Assembly (NCBI GenBank): GCA_964646755.1
Contig: CAZYIE010000014.1
Coordinates: 1 to 64,000 of the forward strand
Origin: MVRV01 sp964646755
Lineage (GTDB): Bacteria; Desulfobacterota; Syntrophia; Syntrophales; Smithellaceae
DNA length: 64,000 nucleotides
Reading direction: 5' to 3'
In this document: one piece after another, positions 33,466 to 41,486 of the stretch
Position numbering within the stretch: the first letter of the stretch is position 1
Layout: the number at the start of each line of letters is the position of its first letter
The notes under the pieces: model-generated
The model's input: only the letters and a program-made list of their open reading frames with translations
The model's database searches: none
What the model was told of the DNA's origin: nothing
Position numbers and translations under genes: made by a program

Positions 33466-33948
33466 ATGAAAAACATTAAAATCGACGACGAGGTTTATAC
33501 CTATCTCCAAAGGAAGGCCATCGCCTTTGAGGAAGGTCCAAATGATGTCCTTCGGCGTATTTTCGGTCTCAATCAAGTAACCGCCCCACAGAAACCATTG
33601 CCAGAACATGTTCACCATCCCCGAAAACCACGTAAGCAGCCCGTTACAAACTTGAAAGATCTGGTCAGCGACGGTGTTCTCTCCGAAGGCCAAAAGCTTA
33701 TTTTTCAACACAGCGGAAAAAGGCTTCCCGAATATACAGCCACCATTTCGGGAAAAGGTTTGATCTGGCGGGGAAAACACTATTCCATGAGTGAACTTGC
33801 CGGCAAGGTACTTGAAACAATTGAGCTTGATGGCACTTCTGTTCGCGGGCCTATATTTTGGTTTACCGAAGAAGGCAAAAGCATTAGCGACATTTGGAAA
33901 CAATACATACGGAAGCAAAGCAAGGTTTCCTGGACCAGACCAAGATAA
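33466..33948 (+). CDS. SeqA-like N-terminus plus RAMA-like domain protein
   Basis: 160 residues from ATG 33466; a frame extension upstream overlaps the previous stop region. The first 35 residues (MKNIKIDDEVYTYLQRKAIA, DVLRRIFGL) look like the SeqA/RHH-type N-terminal dimerisation region. A Pro/His-rich linker follows, then residues about 60-150 (LKDLVSDGVLSEGQKLIF, ISGKGLIWRGKHYSMSELAG) resemble a RAMA domain, thought to read DNA modification state. It follows the kinase/receiver pair by 31 bases and probably belongs to the same operon. Possibly a modified-DNA sensor. Confidence 0.6.
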   Translation: MKNIKIDDEVYTYLQRKAIAFEEGPNDVLRRIFGLNQVTAPQKPLPEHVHHPRKPRKQPVTNLKDLVSDGVLSEGQKLIFQHSGKRLPEYTATISGKGLIWRGKHYSMSELAGKVLETIELDGTSVRGPIFWFTEEGKSISDIWKQYIRKQSKVSWTRPR

Positions 33949-34058
33949 TGACTGGGAAAATACCTGGTCCACAACAGTTGCTAATGCCTGCCCATAACGA
34001 AATCAGGAAAATATGGACGATGGCTCAGATTATATTACACAAGGCTATTATGTGACCT

Positions 34059-35687
34059 ATGAAAAATTCAAAATTCCTCATTATCTGCTGCGTCATGGCC
34101 ATGTTTGCATTCATGCCGGAGACGGTTTTCTCGCAAGATGCCGCCCAGAAAATAAACCTTACGTGGGAGTATAGTTACAGCTTTGATGCTGTCAAAAATA
34201 AACCAAAAAACAATCCCAAGCTCGAACCCCTTCGTAAAATTACATACAAATGTAGTGATAGAACGTTTTCGAGTGGTTATGCTGTGACGCTCAAGGAAGG
34301 TAGCTTTCATAAGACATTGCCCGATGATGAAAACATCTATGTCAATTTTGCAGATGGCGCCTATGGTGATATAAATGGCGATGGGAAAGAAGATGCCATT
34401 GTTTTTCTGGAATCAAGCTTTGGCGGAAGCGGTACTTTGGTGACGATGGCCGTTGTCATGAACCAAAACGGTAAATGGAAGAATACAGACTGCATTGTCT
34501 TAGGCGATCGGGAATTGGTCAATTCCGTCATGATCAAACCCAATCAAGTTACCTCAGATATGCTGCTTCATCTTTCCGGTGAGCCCAGTTGCTGTCCGAG
34601 TACGCCTCTGAAATTCACTTTCAATATATCGCAAGAGGGACGAATATTAAATGCACAAACCTTTAAAAATGTTTCAGCTGCAGGCTCCGAGTTATTGCAA
34701 GGTCAACTGTTTGATTTGCGCAAACCGGACAATGAGGCCATTGCCCACTATAACAAAGCCATTCGTCTTTATCCTCAGTATGAGCATGCGTACTTAATCC
34801 GGGGGGATGCCTTAATGAGCCTGGGCAGATTCAGGCAGGCATTAAGAGACTATGATTCTGTTCTACGGCTCAATCCCCAACATGCGGAAGCATACTACGG
34901 ACGGGCATACTGTTATTTAAAGCTGAAACAATATGACCTTGCCATAAAAGATATTACCCGTACAATAGAAATGAAACCAGGAAATGCCGATGCTTACCAT
35001 CTTCGTGCCGATGCATACCGCCATCTTTTGAAATACAAGGAAGCAATCGGGGACTATTCCTTCAGCATAGAGAAATTCTCCAAAATGAAACACGAACCAT
35101 GCAGCCAATGGCAGAATATGTTTGAATTAGCATATCTGTCACGTGCCGGGCTTTATGCGCAGCTAAAAGATTACACAAATGCGATTGCAGACCTTTCCAA
35201 GATTATCAATATGGTGCCGCCCCAGGAAGATAAAAGCCATATATGCCTCCCTGAAGTGAAAAAATATGAATCAATGAAAGGTCAAGCATATTTATTGCGG
35301 AGTAAGGTTTATGCCGACCTAAATAATTACAAGCAGGCCATTAAAGATGTTTCGATGAGTATTGGGAATGAAACAAAGAATGAAAGTGCTTATAATGCTC
35401 GCGGAAGTTACTATTTTGAGGCAGATGAATATAATCTGGCGATTGACGATTTCACTAAAGCCCTGAATCTCTCGAAAACATCAAGGAGAAAGTTGGATAA
35501 TCTGATATGTCTTGCATCAGTGTATTATCAGGAAAATAATTTCATGAAAGCAAAACATTATTTTCAGAAGGCATCGGTGTTAGAACCAAAGTTAAGGCAG
35601 GGGATGAAGATATTGGAAAAACGGAGTCTCATTTATTATCCCAAAATGGAAAAAGCAGTCGTAGAAATAACGCGCAGAGCCTTATAA
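34059..35687 (+). CDS. Exported TPR protein with DxDxDG-type Ca site
   Basis: A 542-residue protein with a signal peptide (about 1-25, ending VFS-QD). The first 200 residues form a beta-rich domain with a DINGDGKED loop like the calcium-binding units of VCBS/dockerin proteins. Residues about 220-530 carry six or more TPR units (AIAHYNKAIRLYPQYEHAYL and similar). It is likely a periplasmic or surface interaction protein. It lies 110 bases after the RAMA-like gene on the same strand, but its export signal makes a shared function less likely. Confidence 0.7.
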   Translation: MKNSKFLIICCVMAMFAFMPETVFSQDAAQKINLTWEYSYSFDAVKNKPKNNPKLEPLRKITYKCSDRTFSSGYAVTLKEGSFHKTLPDDENIYVNFADGAYGDINGDGKEDAIVFLESSFGGSGTLVTMAVVMNQNGKWKNTDCIVLGDRELVNSVMIKPNQVTSDMLLHLSGEPSCCPSTPLKFTFNISQEGRILNAQTFKNVSAAGSELLQGQLFDLRKPDNEAIAHYNKAIRLYPQYEHAYLIRGDALMSLGRFRQALRDYDSVLRLNPQHAEAYYGRAYCYLKLKQYDLAIKDITRTIEMKPGNADAYHLRADAYRHLLKYKEAIGDYSFSIEKFSKMKHEPCSQWQNMFELAYLSRAGLYAQLKDYTNAIADLSKIINMVPPQEDKSHICLPEVKKYESMKGQAYLLRSKVYADLNNYKQAIKDVSMSIGNETKNESAYNARGSYYFEADEYNLAIDDFTKALNLSKTSRRKLDNLICLASVYYQENNFMKAKHYFQKASVLEPKLRQGMKILEKRSLIYYPKMEKAVVEITRRAL

Positions 35688-35828
35688 AATAAGACTCGTA
35701 GAGAAAGCGATAATTTCATTTGGTCAGTGTGTCTCTTAAAAGTAATTGACATACAGCCAAAACGTTCCATATTTCACCAACGAGAAAGCAATGTGTTATT
35801 CAATTTAATCTCTCTGGGTTAAATTCCC

Positions 35829-35894
35829 CGTCGCTTGCGACGAAGAAGAGAGCGTTGCTGCTCCCATCAAGATACCCCGCTGCTTGCGGCGGGG
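35829..35894. repeat. Two CTTG-loop palindromes
   Basis: CGTCG-CTTG-CGACG (35829-35842) and the stronger CCCCGCTG-CTTG-CGGCGGGG (35875-35894, one G-U) share the loop and a preceding CCCC. They lie between the exported TPR gene and the ferredoxin gene, which converge, and could act as a bidirectional terminator or be copies of a dispersed palindrome family. Confidence 0.5.
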
Positions 35895-35898
35895 AGAT

Positions 35899-37032
35899 TC
35901 ATTTTCTCTTGGGGGGAATTCTTACTATCCGTTCGCCTTCAACCATCGATATCGCGTTTTGCGGGCAGAAGTGCGCGCACACCCCGCAGCCGATACAGAG
36001 TTCTTCCTTCCGGCGGGCCTTTTTATCGTCGTTTAAATACGCCGCGTAGGTATGGCATTCTTTTACGCATTTGCCACAGCCAATGCAGAGATCATCGTTA
36101 ACCATTGATAAAAAATTGGTCGCGTTAGTCATGGGGGCGATCATGTTATCAATTCCGTTGGCGCAGCAGCACCGGCAGCAATTGCAAATACTGGTTTCTT
36201 CCTTGCTGGTATCGAAATTGGGATGATAGGCCTTATGCACAAGTCCCGCTTCCTCCGCCCGCTTTAAAACACTCAAGGCCTCATCTTTGGTAATCATCCT
36301 CGCAAAACCCTGCTCCGACGTAAATTTCGCCGATTTGCCGAAAGTAAAACAGGTCTCCCGTTCATCAGTCTGTTTGCAGGGTGACCCCGCCAAATCTTTA
36401 TAATGACGGCAGAAACAATGGCCCAGCGCAATCTCGTCAAATTTTAAAATGAGTTCCTCAACCTTTTGAGAAGGAACAATTCTATCCACTGCTGTTCCCA
36501 AGTCTTTATTTATTATTATTTGGACAGGTTCATTTTTCGGTTTGTTTTCTAAAACCGGTACGGTTCTGTCTATCGGCGGGGCGGTCATCAGAAAAGGGAT
36601 CAGTGAATCATAATTTTCCTGAAGCATGCTGCGCAAATCTCCGAACATTTTATTAAACAAGGAATAGATTTCCATATTCCTGTCATTTCTCTCTAATTTA
36701 CCCATGAAATTGTATTCAAAAGTTCCGACATTCAACAGCGGCAGTAATCGAAAAACCATAATCCCCTTGCTGTTGGGCTGATTGAATATAACCCCTCGGC
36801 CGGCAAGATCCTTCACTTTTTTATTGATTTCTTCTTCCGATAATCCACTCGATAGTTTTAACTGTTCCATGGTCTGGGATTTTTTATCTATGAAAGAAGC
36901 AATAAAATCCACTTCATCTTCCATAATAAAAAATTTTAGAAGTTTGATCAGAGTATCGTTAACGGGAACAGGCGTTCCTCCGGCTTTGCTGATGATGTCA
37001 CCGGCTTTTTTGTATTTTTCATCAATATTCAT
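35899..37032 (-). CDS. Dicluster 4Fe-4S ferredoxin-domain protein
   Basis: 377 residues. The N-terminal third contains a winged-helix-like stretch (MEQLKLSSGLSEEEINKKV). A middle Cys/His-rich part has CFCRHYKDLAGSPC and CNCCRCCC. The C-terminus has two classical 4Fe-4S motifs, CIGCGKCVKEC and CIGCGVCAHFCPQNAI. The layout fits a deltaproteobacterial family often annotated as 4Fe-4S binding protein; electron-transfer or redox-sensing roles are possible. It is followed on the opposite side by convergent palindromes. Partner is unknown. Confidence 0.78.
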   Translation of the reverse strand: MNIDEKYKKAGDIISKAGGTPVPVNDTLIKLLKFFIMEDEVDFIASFIDKKSQTMEQLKLSSGLSEEEINKKVKDLAGRGVIFNQPNSKGIMVFRLLPLLNVGTFEYNFMGKLERNDRNMEIYSLFNKMFGDLRSMLQENYDSLIPFLMTAPPIDRTVPVLENKPKNEPVQIIINKDLGTAVDRIVPSQKVEELILKFDEIALGHCFCRHYKDLAGSPCKQTDERETCFTFGKSAKFTSEQGFARMITKDEALSVLKRAEEAGLVHKAYHPNFDTSKEETSICNCCRCCCANGIDNMIAPMTNATNFLSMVNDDLCIGCGKCVKECHTYAAYLNDDKKARRKEELCIGCGVCAHFCPQNAISMVEGERIVRIPPKRK

Positions 37033-37074
37033 ATTTTCCCCTCCGAATTTTATTGAGAATCATAACACTTGTTC

Positions 37075-37452
37075 CTATTCCAGTGATTCTATGACCTTTT
37101 TCTGCATGGCGTCAAAATACTCGTCGGCTTCCTTAACGCTGGCAAAGAGTGTCATGCCCCGCAGGAGATTAGCAATCTCAAACACCTTTTTGATTTGCGG
37201 CTGCATATTTATCATTTGGACACCGCCGCCGTTGCCTTCGATAAATTTTCTCGTTTTAATTATGATACGTAAGCCCATGCTACTTATGTAATCCAGATTG
37301 GACATGTCAAAAACAATAGTCTTCGTTTGGGGAATCAGCAGTGAGGTAATTTTTGCCTCACAGTCTGCAGATGTTGTCCCGTCAAGGCGACCTTTCAAGC
37401 TGACGAAATAGTAACCGGGAGCCTTGATTTCAATGTTCATGATCAGAGACAT
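37075..37452 (-). CDS. STAS-domain anti-sigma factor antagonist
   Basis: A 125-residue stand-alone STAS domain of the SpoIIAA type. The phosphorylatable Ser sits in the expected place, FDMSNLDYISSMGLRIII (about 48-65), after the strand FVSLKGRLDG. Such proteins are switched by a serine kinase/phosphatase and bind anti-sigma factors or partner-switch kinases. None of those partners is in the window. It lies 42 bases upstream of the ferredoxin-like gene and may be cotranscribed with it. Confidence 0.85.
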   Translation of the reverse strand: MSLIMNIEIKAPGYYFVSLKGRLDGTTSADCEAKITSLLIPQTKTIVFDMSNLDYISSMGLRIIIKTRKFIEGNGGGVQMINMQPQIKKVFEIANLLRGMTLFASVKEADEYFDAMQKKVIESLE

Positions 37453-37565
37453 TTCTTTTCTCCTGCTTTTTCGTTGGGGTTGAAAATCTTATGCTTTCAA
37501 AAATATGTCCGTGCTCTTAAAACCTATATGCTTCAAACCCGGCCTGGGGCTATAAAGTCGGAAGT

Positions 37566-37856
37566 TTAACGACAGGTAAAAGTCACTGTTGCCCTCTCGC
37601 GTTGAGTATGCGGAACAATACTCTCTGCATTGAATTTTTTACCTTGCTTATTACAATAAACTTTAGCACCATCGAGAGCGTCTTCTGTGTTATAGCCCTG
37701 AATCAGAAATCGGTCTGATCCAATGGTTGTAACTGGTGTATATTGATTTGAATAAAGTCTACCGCTCGTCTCACGGGTATACGGAGCCGGCGTGCAACTG
37801 GACATAAAAGATGCAACTAAAATCAAAATTGTTAACATTATTCGCATTCTGATCAC
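37566..37856 (-). CDS. Small putative lipoprotein
   Basis: 96 residues. A hydrophobic N-terminus (MLTILILVASFMSSC) ends in a lipobox-like SFMSSC, followed by a short mature part with a likely disulfide pair (VYCNKQGKKF and VTFTCR). The AGGGTGATCAG stretch gives a modest ribosome site. No family recognised. It is the last gene before the tRNA-Sec insertion region. Confidence 0.6.
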   Translation of the reverse strand: MIRMRIMLTILILVASFMSSCTPAPYTRETSGRLYSNQYTPVTTIGSDRFLIQGYNTEDALDGAKVYCNKQGKKFNAESIVPHTQRERATVTFTCR

Positions 37857-37956
37857 CCTTTTTTACTTAAGACAAAACATCATTTTTTGTGTTGAGAATG
37901 TATTCGAAGCTATACTAAGCGGACAACTCCATAAAAATCAAGAAAATTAACAAAGG

Positions 37957-37987
37957 TGTTTAGCCGGACTTCAAATCCGGTGTGGGG
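37957..37987 (+). repeat. Inverted copy of the tRNA-Sec anticodon arm
   Basis: A 31-base sequence on the plus strand, core CCGGACTTCAAATCCGG, is identical to the minus strand at 38115-38145, which belongs to the left tRNA-Sec fragment plus six bases beyond it. It is an anticodon stem-loop with anticodon TCA but lacks the rest of the tRNA. It may be the scar of another integration or an inversion at the same target. A weaker look-alike occurs near 37528-37560. Confidence 0.65.
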
Positions 37988-38066
37988 TATTAAAGGTGGA
38001 AGGTTAAAGAAAGTTGAAGACATGCTAAAGAAATTCTTATGGCGAATTATCAAAATTGACGAAGAA

Positions 38067-38134
38067 AATGGCGGAAGTGCATGAGAATCGAACTCACCTG
38101 GGACGGTTTTAGCGCCCCACACCGGATTTGAAGT
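38067..38134 (-). repeat. selC: Left attachment repeat (tRNA-Sec 3' half)
   Basis: 68 bases, identical except one base to 62781-62848. On the minus strand it reads from the anticodon loop (ACTTCAAAT) through the long variable arm, T loop (GTTCGATT) and acceptor GCACTTCC to GCCA, the 3' half of a selenocysteine tRNA. Here the anticodon stem is still complete (to 38139), but the D arm and 5' acceptor are absent. It is therefore the outer end of the integrated element, not a working tRNA. Confidence 0.85.
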
Positions 38135-38261
38135 CCGGCTAAACACATTTTTAACCCCTTGATCTAAGGTCTGATTTCCCGTAAGTACTTAGAAACAGAC
38201 AAAAAGACGATTCCATCTGTTACTATCTCTTCTATCTGTTCCCCTGTCTTGCGTATCATTC

Positions 38262-38279
38262 TATCACAATTTTATCACA
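38262..38279 (+). promoter_or_regulatory. Left subterminal 18-bp integrase-arm-like site
   Basis: TATCACAATTTTATCACA occurs here and, in the same orientation, at 62696-62713. Each is within 130 bases of an attachment repeat. Two TATCACA half-sites 11 bases apart fit an arm-type integrase or excisionase site. Confidence 0.5.
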
Positions 38280-38766
38280 GTTGAAACCGGATTAGTGATC
38301 CGATGCTCATTTACAGCATTCCCCGTTTTACACCAGCTAATATTAACGCTTCATCAGATTGATTATTCCGGATGGTATCCAACCAGCAGTAAGGTAAAAG
38401 CGTCAGCAGCAAACCCATCTGCACTAGCAAGCGACCGCGATGGACTACACCAACACACAGCTGCAACAGCATCTTACTGGAACATCTGAACACTATCCTG
38501 GTTATTAACCCATGCTGCATGCAGGCGGCTGGGAACAAGACTGGATTATATTCAGGGTATTGAAGTGGTTGAATCTGGAACAGTTGATTGCTCGTAGAGG
38601 GAGATGCAGACCTGTGTTGAAACAATCTGACGATTCTGTCGGTTATTAAAGAGGATGGGGGAAGGTTATGCGGTTGTTTGTAGCAGCAGTTTCAGTTATA
38701 TTTCCCCGTAAAAGATATGGAAGAAAAGCAAGCATTGTGATGTTGACTTAATTAGAAGACTACCAG
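38280..38766. other. Left-end non-coding region of the element
   Basis: No convincing gene, RNA or repeat was found between the arm site and the HEPN-like gene. The short frames present lack ribosome sites. A TTTCCCC-rich patch near 38698 resembles one near 43858 in the next long gap. Confidence 0.4.
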
Positions 38767-39279
38767 TTATTGGTTAGCGAGATAACATTCTACTTCTTCC
38801 AGTAAGGCTGTATTCAAGAAATTAAGCTCCTTGTGACAGTATTGATATTCTGCTTCTTCTAAAGGCGCGCCTAATTCGATCCATAATTTACCATATTTGA
38901 TATATTCATTTTCATTCATATTTTTATAGCATTCAAATGGATAGCGCATTTTGATGAAATTATTGCTGTATCGTATAAACAGTTTTTCAAGGTCATTTCG
39001 ACTGACACTCATGCCCGACCAATACGCCATACGATTTATTATTCGATTTTTCACTATGTTGGGAAGTAATGTAAAAATCTGTTCATAATTGTGATTTTGA
39101 TAGAAGTGACCAGCGTGAATTAATGTGGTAGCCTTCAGTAATAATTCGAATGCCAGTAAATCAAGTAAATAGCCAGAATCTGATAATACACTACTCTCCA
39201 TGTCAGTATCGAGACGCTCAGCATCATGCAACCTTTTAAGAGCTTCTCTGTGTATCAATTTTATTTGTAACTCGCTCAT
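38767..39279 (-). CDS. HEPN-like helical protein
   Basis: 170 residues, all-helical by composition. The pattern LLAFELLLKATTLIHAGHFY followed by NHNYEQIFTLLP and FIKMRYPFECY resembles HEPN-type proteins that carry a conserved helix, a His loop and an R-Y-P helix. HEPN proteins are often RNases in defence or toxin systems, but the RX4-6H catalytic motif is not evident. It is the first cargo gene at the left end of the element and reads leftward, like the whole left arm. The ribosome site is weak. Confidence 0.55.
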   Translation of the reverse strand: MSELQIKLIHREALKRLHDAERLDTDMESSVLSDSGYLLDLLAFELLLKATTLIHAGHFYQNHNYEQIFTLLPNIVKNRIINRMAYWSGMSVSRNDLEKLFIRYSNNFIKMRYPFECYKNMNENEYIKYGKLWIELGAPLEEAEYQYCHKELNFLNTALLEEVECYLANQ

Positions 39280-39333
39280 TTATATCTCGTTAACAGTACT
39301 CAAACACTGTTTTTTAGAAAGATTGTAAATGAT

Positions 39334-40521
39334 TTACCAAGCAATCCCTCGCTTTATTAAATATTCCTGAGCTTCTTTATCACCTAACCTAGCAGCTATC
39401 TTGTAATCATTGATCGCTTGATTTTTGTTACCTAGTGAATAAAAGATAATGCCTCGGTTATGATAGGCCATAAAATCTTGCGGGTTTAGTTCAATGGTCT
39501 TGTCATAATCCTTGATCGCTTGATTTGTGTTGCCAAGTTTACTATAGACCCTACCACGATTATAATAGGGTTGAGATCTTTCAGGATTGAATTCAATGCT
39601 TTTGTCATAATCTTTTATTGCCTGGCTGTAGTTGCCAAGCCCATCATAGGCATTTCCACGTTCATGATAAGCCTCTGCAAATTGAGGATTGAGCTCTATG
39701 GCTTTATTGAAGTCCGCAATTTCTTGGCTGTAATTACCAAGACTATGATAGGCCCTCCCACGATTATAATAAGCGAGTGCGTTTTTCTGATCTAATTCTA
39801 TCGCCTTGGTGGTATCTGCAATTTCTTGATTATAGTTACCAAGATTATCATAGGCAACCCCCCGGTTATTATAGGTCATTGAAATATTTGGGTTAAGTTC
39901 TATTGATTTATTAAAAGCATCTATAGCTTCTCTCCAGTGCCCCGCAACACCAATCTGATAACCTATTTCAAGCCATTCTAAGGCATTGAGGTCTTTGATT
40001 GTTTTATTATATGCATCCGAGTCCTTCTGTTTCTTTTCTCCAGTTGCCGTTATCAGTTCTTTGCGCAGTCGTTCATTTTCTTTTAAAAGTTCGTCAGATT
40101 TTTTTCTTAATTCCTCTAATTCTTTTACCTTTACACGGTCTTTGCGAAGGCTATCAATGGATTTTATCATACTATCAGAATCAGTCGTAATTCTGGCTTT
40201 TAACCAATAGGCTTTGCCGTCCCATTTTTCTTCAATAAGTTCTGTCTTGACAATGCCTGCCGTCAAAGTAACTATTTGGTCTTTTGTTAGCTTAAAGTTT
40301 TGAACTTCTGTTTCACTTTCCAGATATGTTTCCAACTCCTCCAGAAGAAGTCTTTTAACTTCACGCAGAGCAACAGTGCGGCTGGAGTTCTTGCTGTCTT
40401 CATCACTTGCCTGATAATAGTATTCTTTGACGAAGGTTTTTGTTTCGGCAACTGTTAGACGTGGAATAAAGAAGATAAGCAGAAATAAGATTAATATAAT
40501 TCGCTGACAGGTGGAATTCAT
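39334..40521 (-). CDS. Exported TPR protein with shared N-terminal domain
   Basis: 395 residues with a signal peptide (about 1-25, ending TVA-ET). Residues about 26-130 (ETKTFVKEYYYQASDEDSKN, VKRLLLEELETYLESETEV) form a domain that recurs in the gene at 41487-42515. A coiled coil follows (about 130-170), then six TPR units of the canonical 34-residue type (YYNRGRAYHSLGNYSQEIAD and relatives). It is likely a periplasmic scaffold. The arrangement suggests two proteins of one envelope complex sharing a docking domain but differing in the C-terminal module. Confidence 0.75.
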   Translation of the reverse strand: MNSTCQRIILILFLLIFFIPRLTVAETKTFVKEYYYQASDEDSKNSSRTVALREVKRLLLEELETYLESETEVQNFKLTKDQIVTLTAGIVKTELIEEKWDGKAYWLKARITTDSDSMIKSIDSLRKDRVKVKELEELRKKSDELLKENERLRKELITATGEKKQKDSDAYNKTIKDLNALEWLEIGYQIGVAGHWREAIDAFNKSIELNPNISMTYNNRGVAYDNLGNYNQEIADTTKAIELDQKNALAYYNRGRAYHSLGNYSQEIADFNKAIELNPQFAEAYHERGNAYDGLGNYSQAIKDYDKSIEFNPERSQPYYNRGRVYSKLGNTNQAIKDYDKTIELNPQDFMAYHNRGIIFYSLGNKNQAINDYKIAARLGDKEAQEYLIKRGIAW

Positions 40522-40649
40522 CGATATACACTCCTCTTGAAAACGATAATTGTTTATATATCAACCTTGAGTATAATACAAGAATCACTCGCGATTGTCT
40601 AATAGAACTAGTGTATGCCTACGATACAAAAGACTTTACCCTTCGCACT

Positions 40650-41435
40650 TTAAAAAAACACTTTCCTACTGAATTCACCATATCTATATTTATGATCTGC
40701 TAGATTCGGCAAATCATAAATCCAGAATATTTTTTTAAATTCTTGGAAATCAAATGCCTCATCGATGATAATATCGGGCACAGAGTCGGCATGTAATGTA
40801 ATTAGTAGCCAATTATCGTACAGTTCAATTTTTCCGATATCTCTTGCTTTTCGAATGATTTCTGATTTTTTATCAATACGTTTATTTATCAGTTCTACAA
40901 TAATTTTTTTGGTCAAATCCAACTTTTTGTAGCCTGGAACAACCTTATTTTCTTTATGGTTTTCAATGTACACTATATCATATTCATCATTTCCATAAAC
41001 TTTTCGCGAATCCTCCCATGTATTTATTGTTGTAGAAATATTTTCAACAAGCTTCCTCTCCTGCTTTTTGGAAAATTTGTTTAAATATATCAGCCACTCT
41101 CCATCTTTTGTAATTTTTCTTTCGATAAGTTTTATTATTTTTGATAATTGGAAATTCAAGGAAGCTGCATCGTCCATTTCCGATGATATTAAAGTAATCT
41201 CCAGATGAATAAATTGGCTGTCTTTCGCTTGTACTATGTAATCGGGGAAAGCATTAGTGCCTGCATTTTTACAAACAATTTTTAGATCGTTAAGAAACAT
41301 AAATGTTTCTGCTAGTTCTTTTTCGGAATCATCATCTCTACTGTTTTTATGTAGTTTATAAGCACTATCAGGCTGAGATAGGTTTTTCTGGATTTCAATT
41401 ATACACTGATCTACATACTCGATGTCATCATCCAT
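40650..41435 (-). CDS. Unknown protein, possible PD-(D/E)XK-like nuclease
   Basis: 261 residues from ATG 41435 (GAGG site 5 bases upstream; a more distal ATG at 41474 also exists). The stretch FPDYIVQ, about ten residues, then FIHLEITL has the D...ExT spacing of a PD-(D/E)XK active site, and the protein is alpha/beta in composition with a charged C-terminal half. No confident family. It lies between the two genes that share an N-terminal domain, on an element arm with other defence-like cargo. Confidence 0.5.
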   Translation of the reverse strand: MDDDIEYVDQCIIEIQKNLSQPDSAYKLHKNSRDDDSEKELAETFMFLNDLKIVCKNAGTNAFPDYIVQAKDSQFIHLEITLISSEMDDAASLNFQLSKIIKLIERKITKDGEWLIYLNKFSKKQERKLVENISTTINTWEDSRKVYGNDEYDIVYIENHKENKVVPGYKKLDLTKKIIVELINKRIDKKSEIIRKARDIGKIELYDNWLLITLHADSVPDIIIDEAFDFQEFKKIFWIYDLPNLADHKYRYGEFSRKVFF

Positions 41436-41486
41436 TAATACCTCATCGTTTATTCTAGGGGATAAGCACGTCACACGAATATTCTA

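Noticed and set aside
37910..38146. 78-residue minus-strand frame
   Set aside because: It runs across the tRNA-Sec fragment and its inverted copy; a shadow of repeats with no ribosome site.
38067..38160. A functional tRNA-Sec at the left repeat
   Set aside because: No D arm or 5' acceptor strand pairing with GCACTTCC exists to its right, so it is a 3' fragment.
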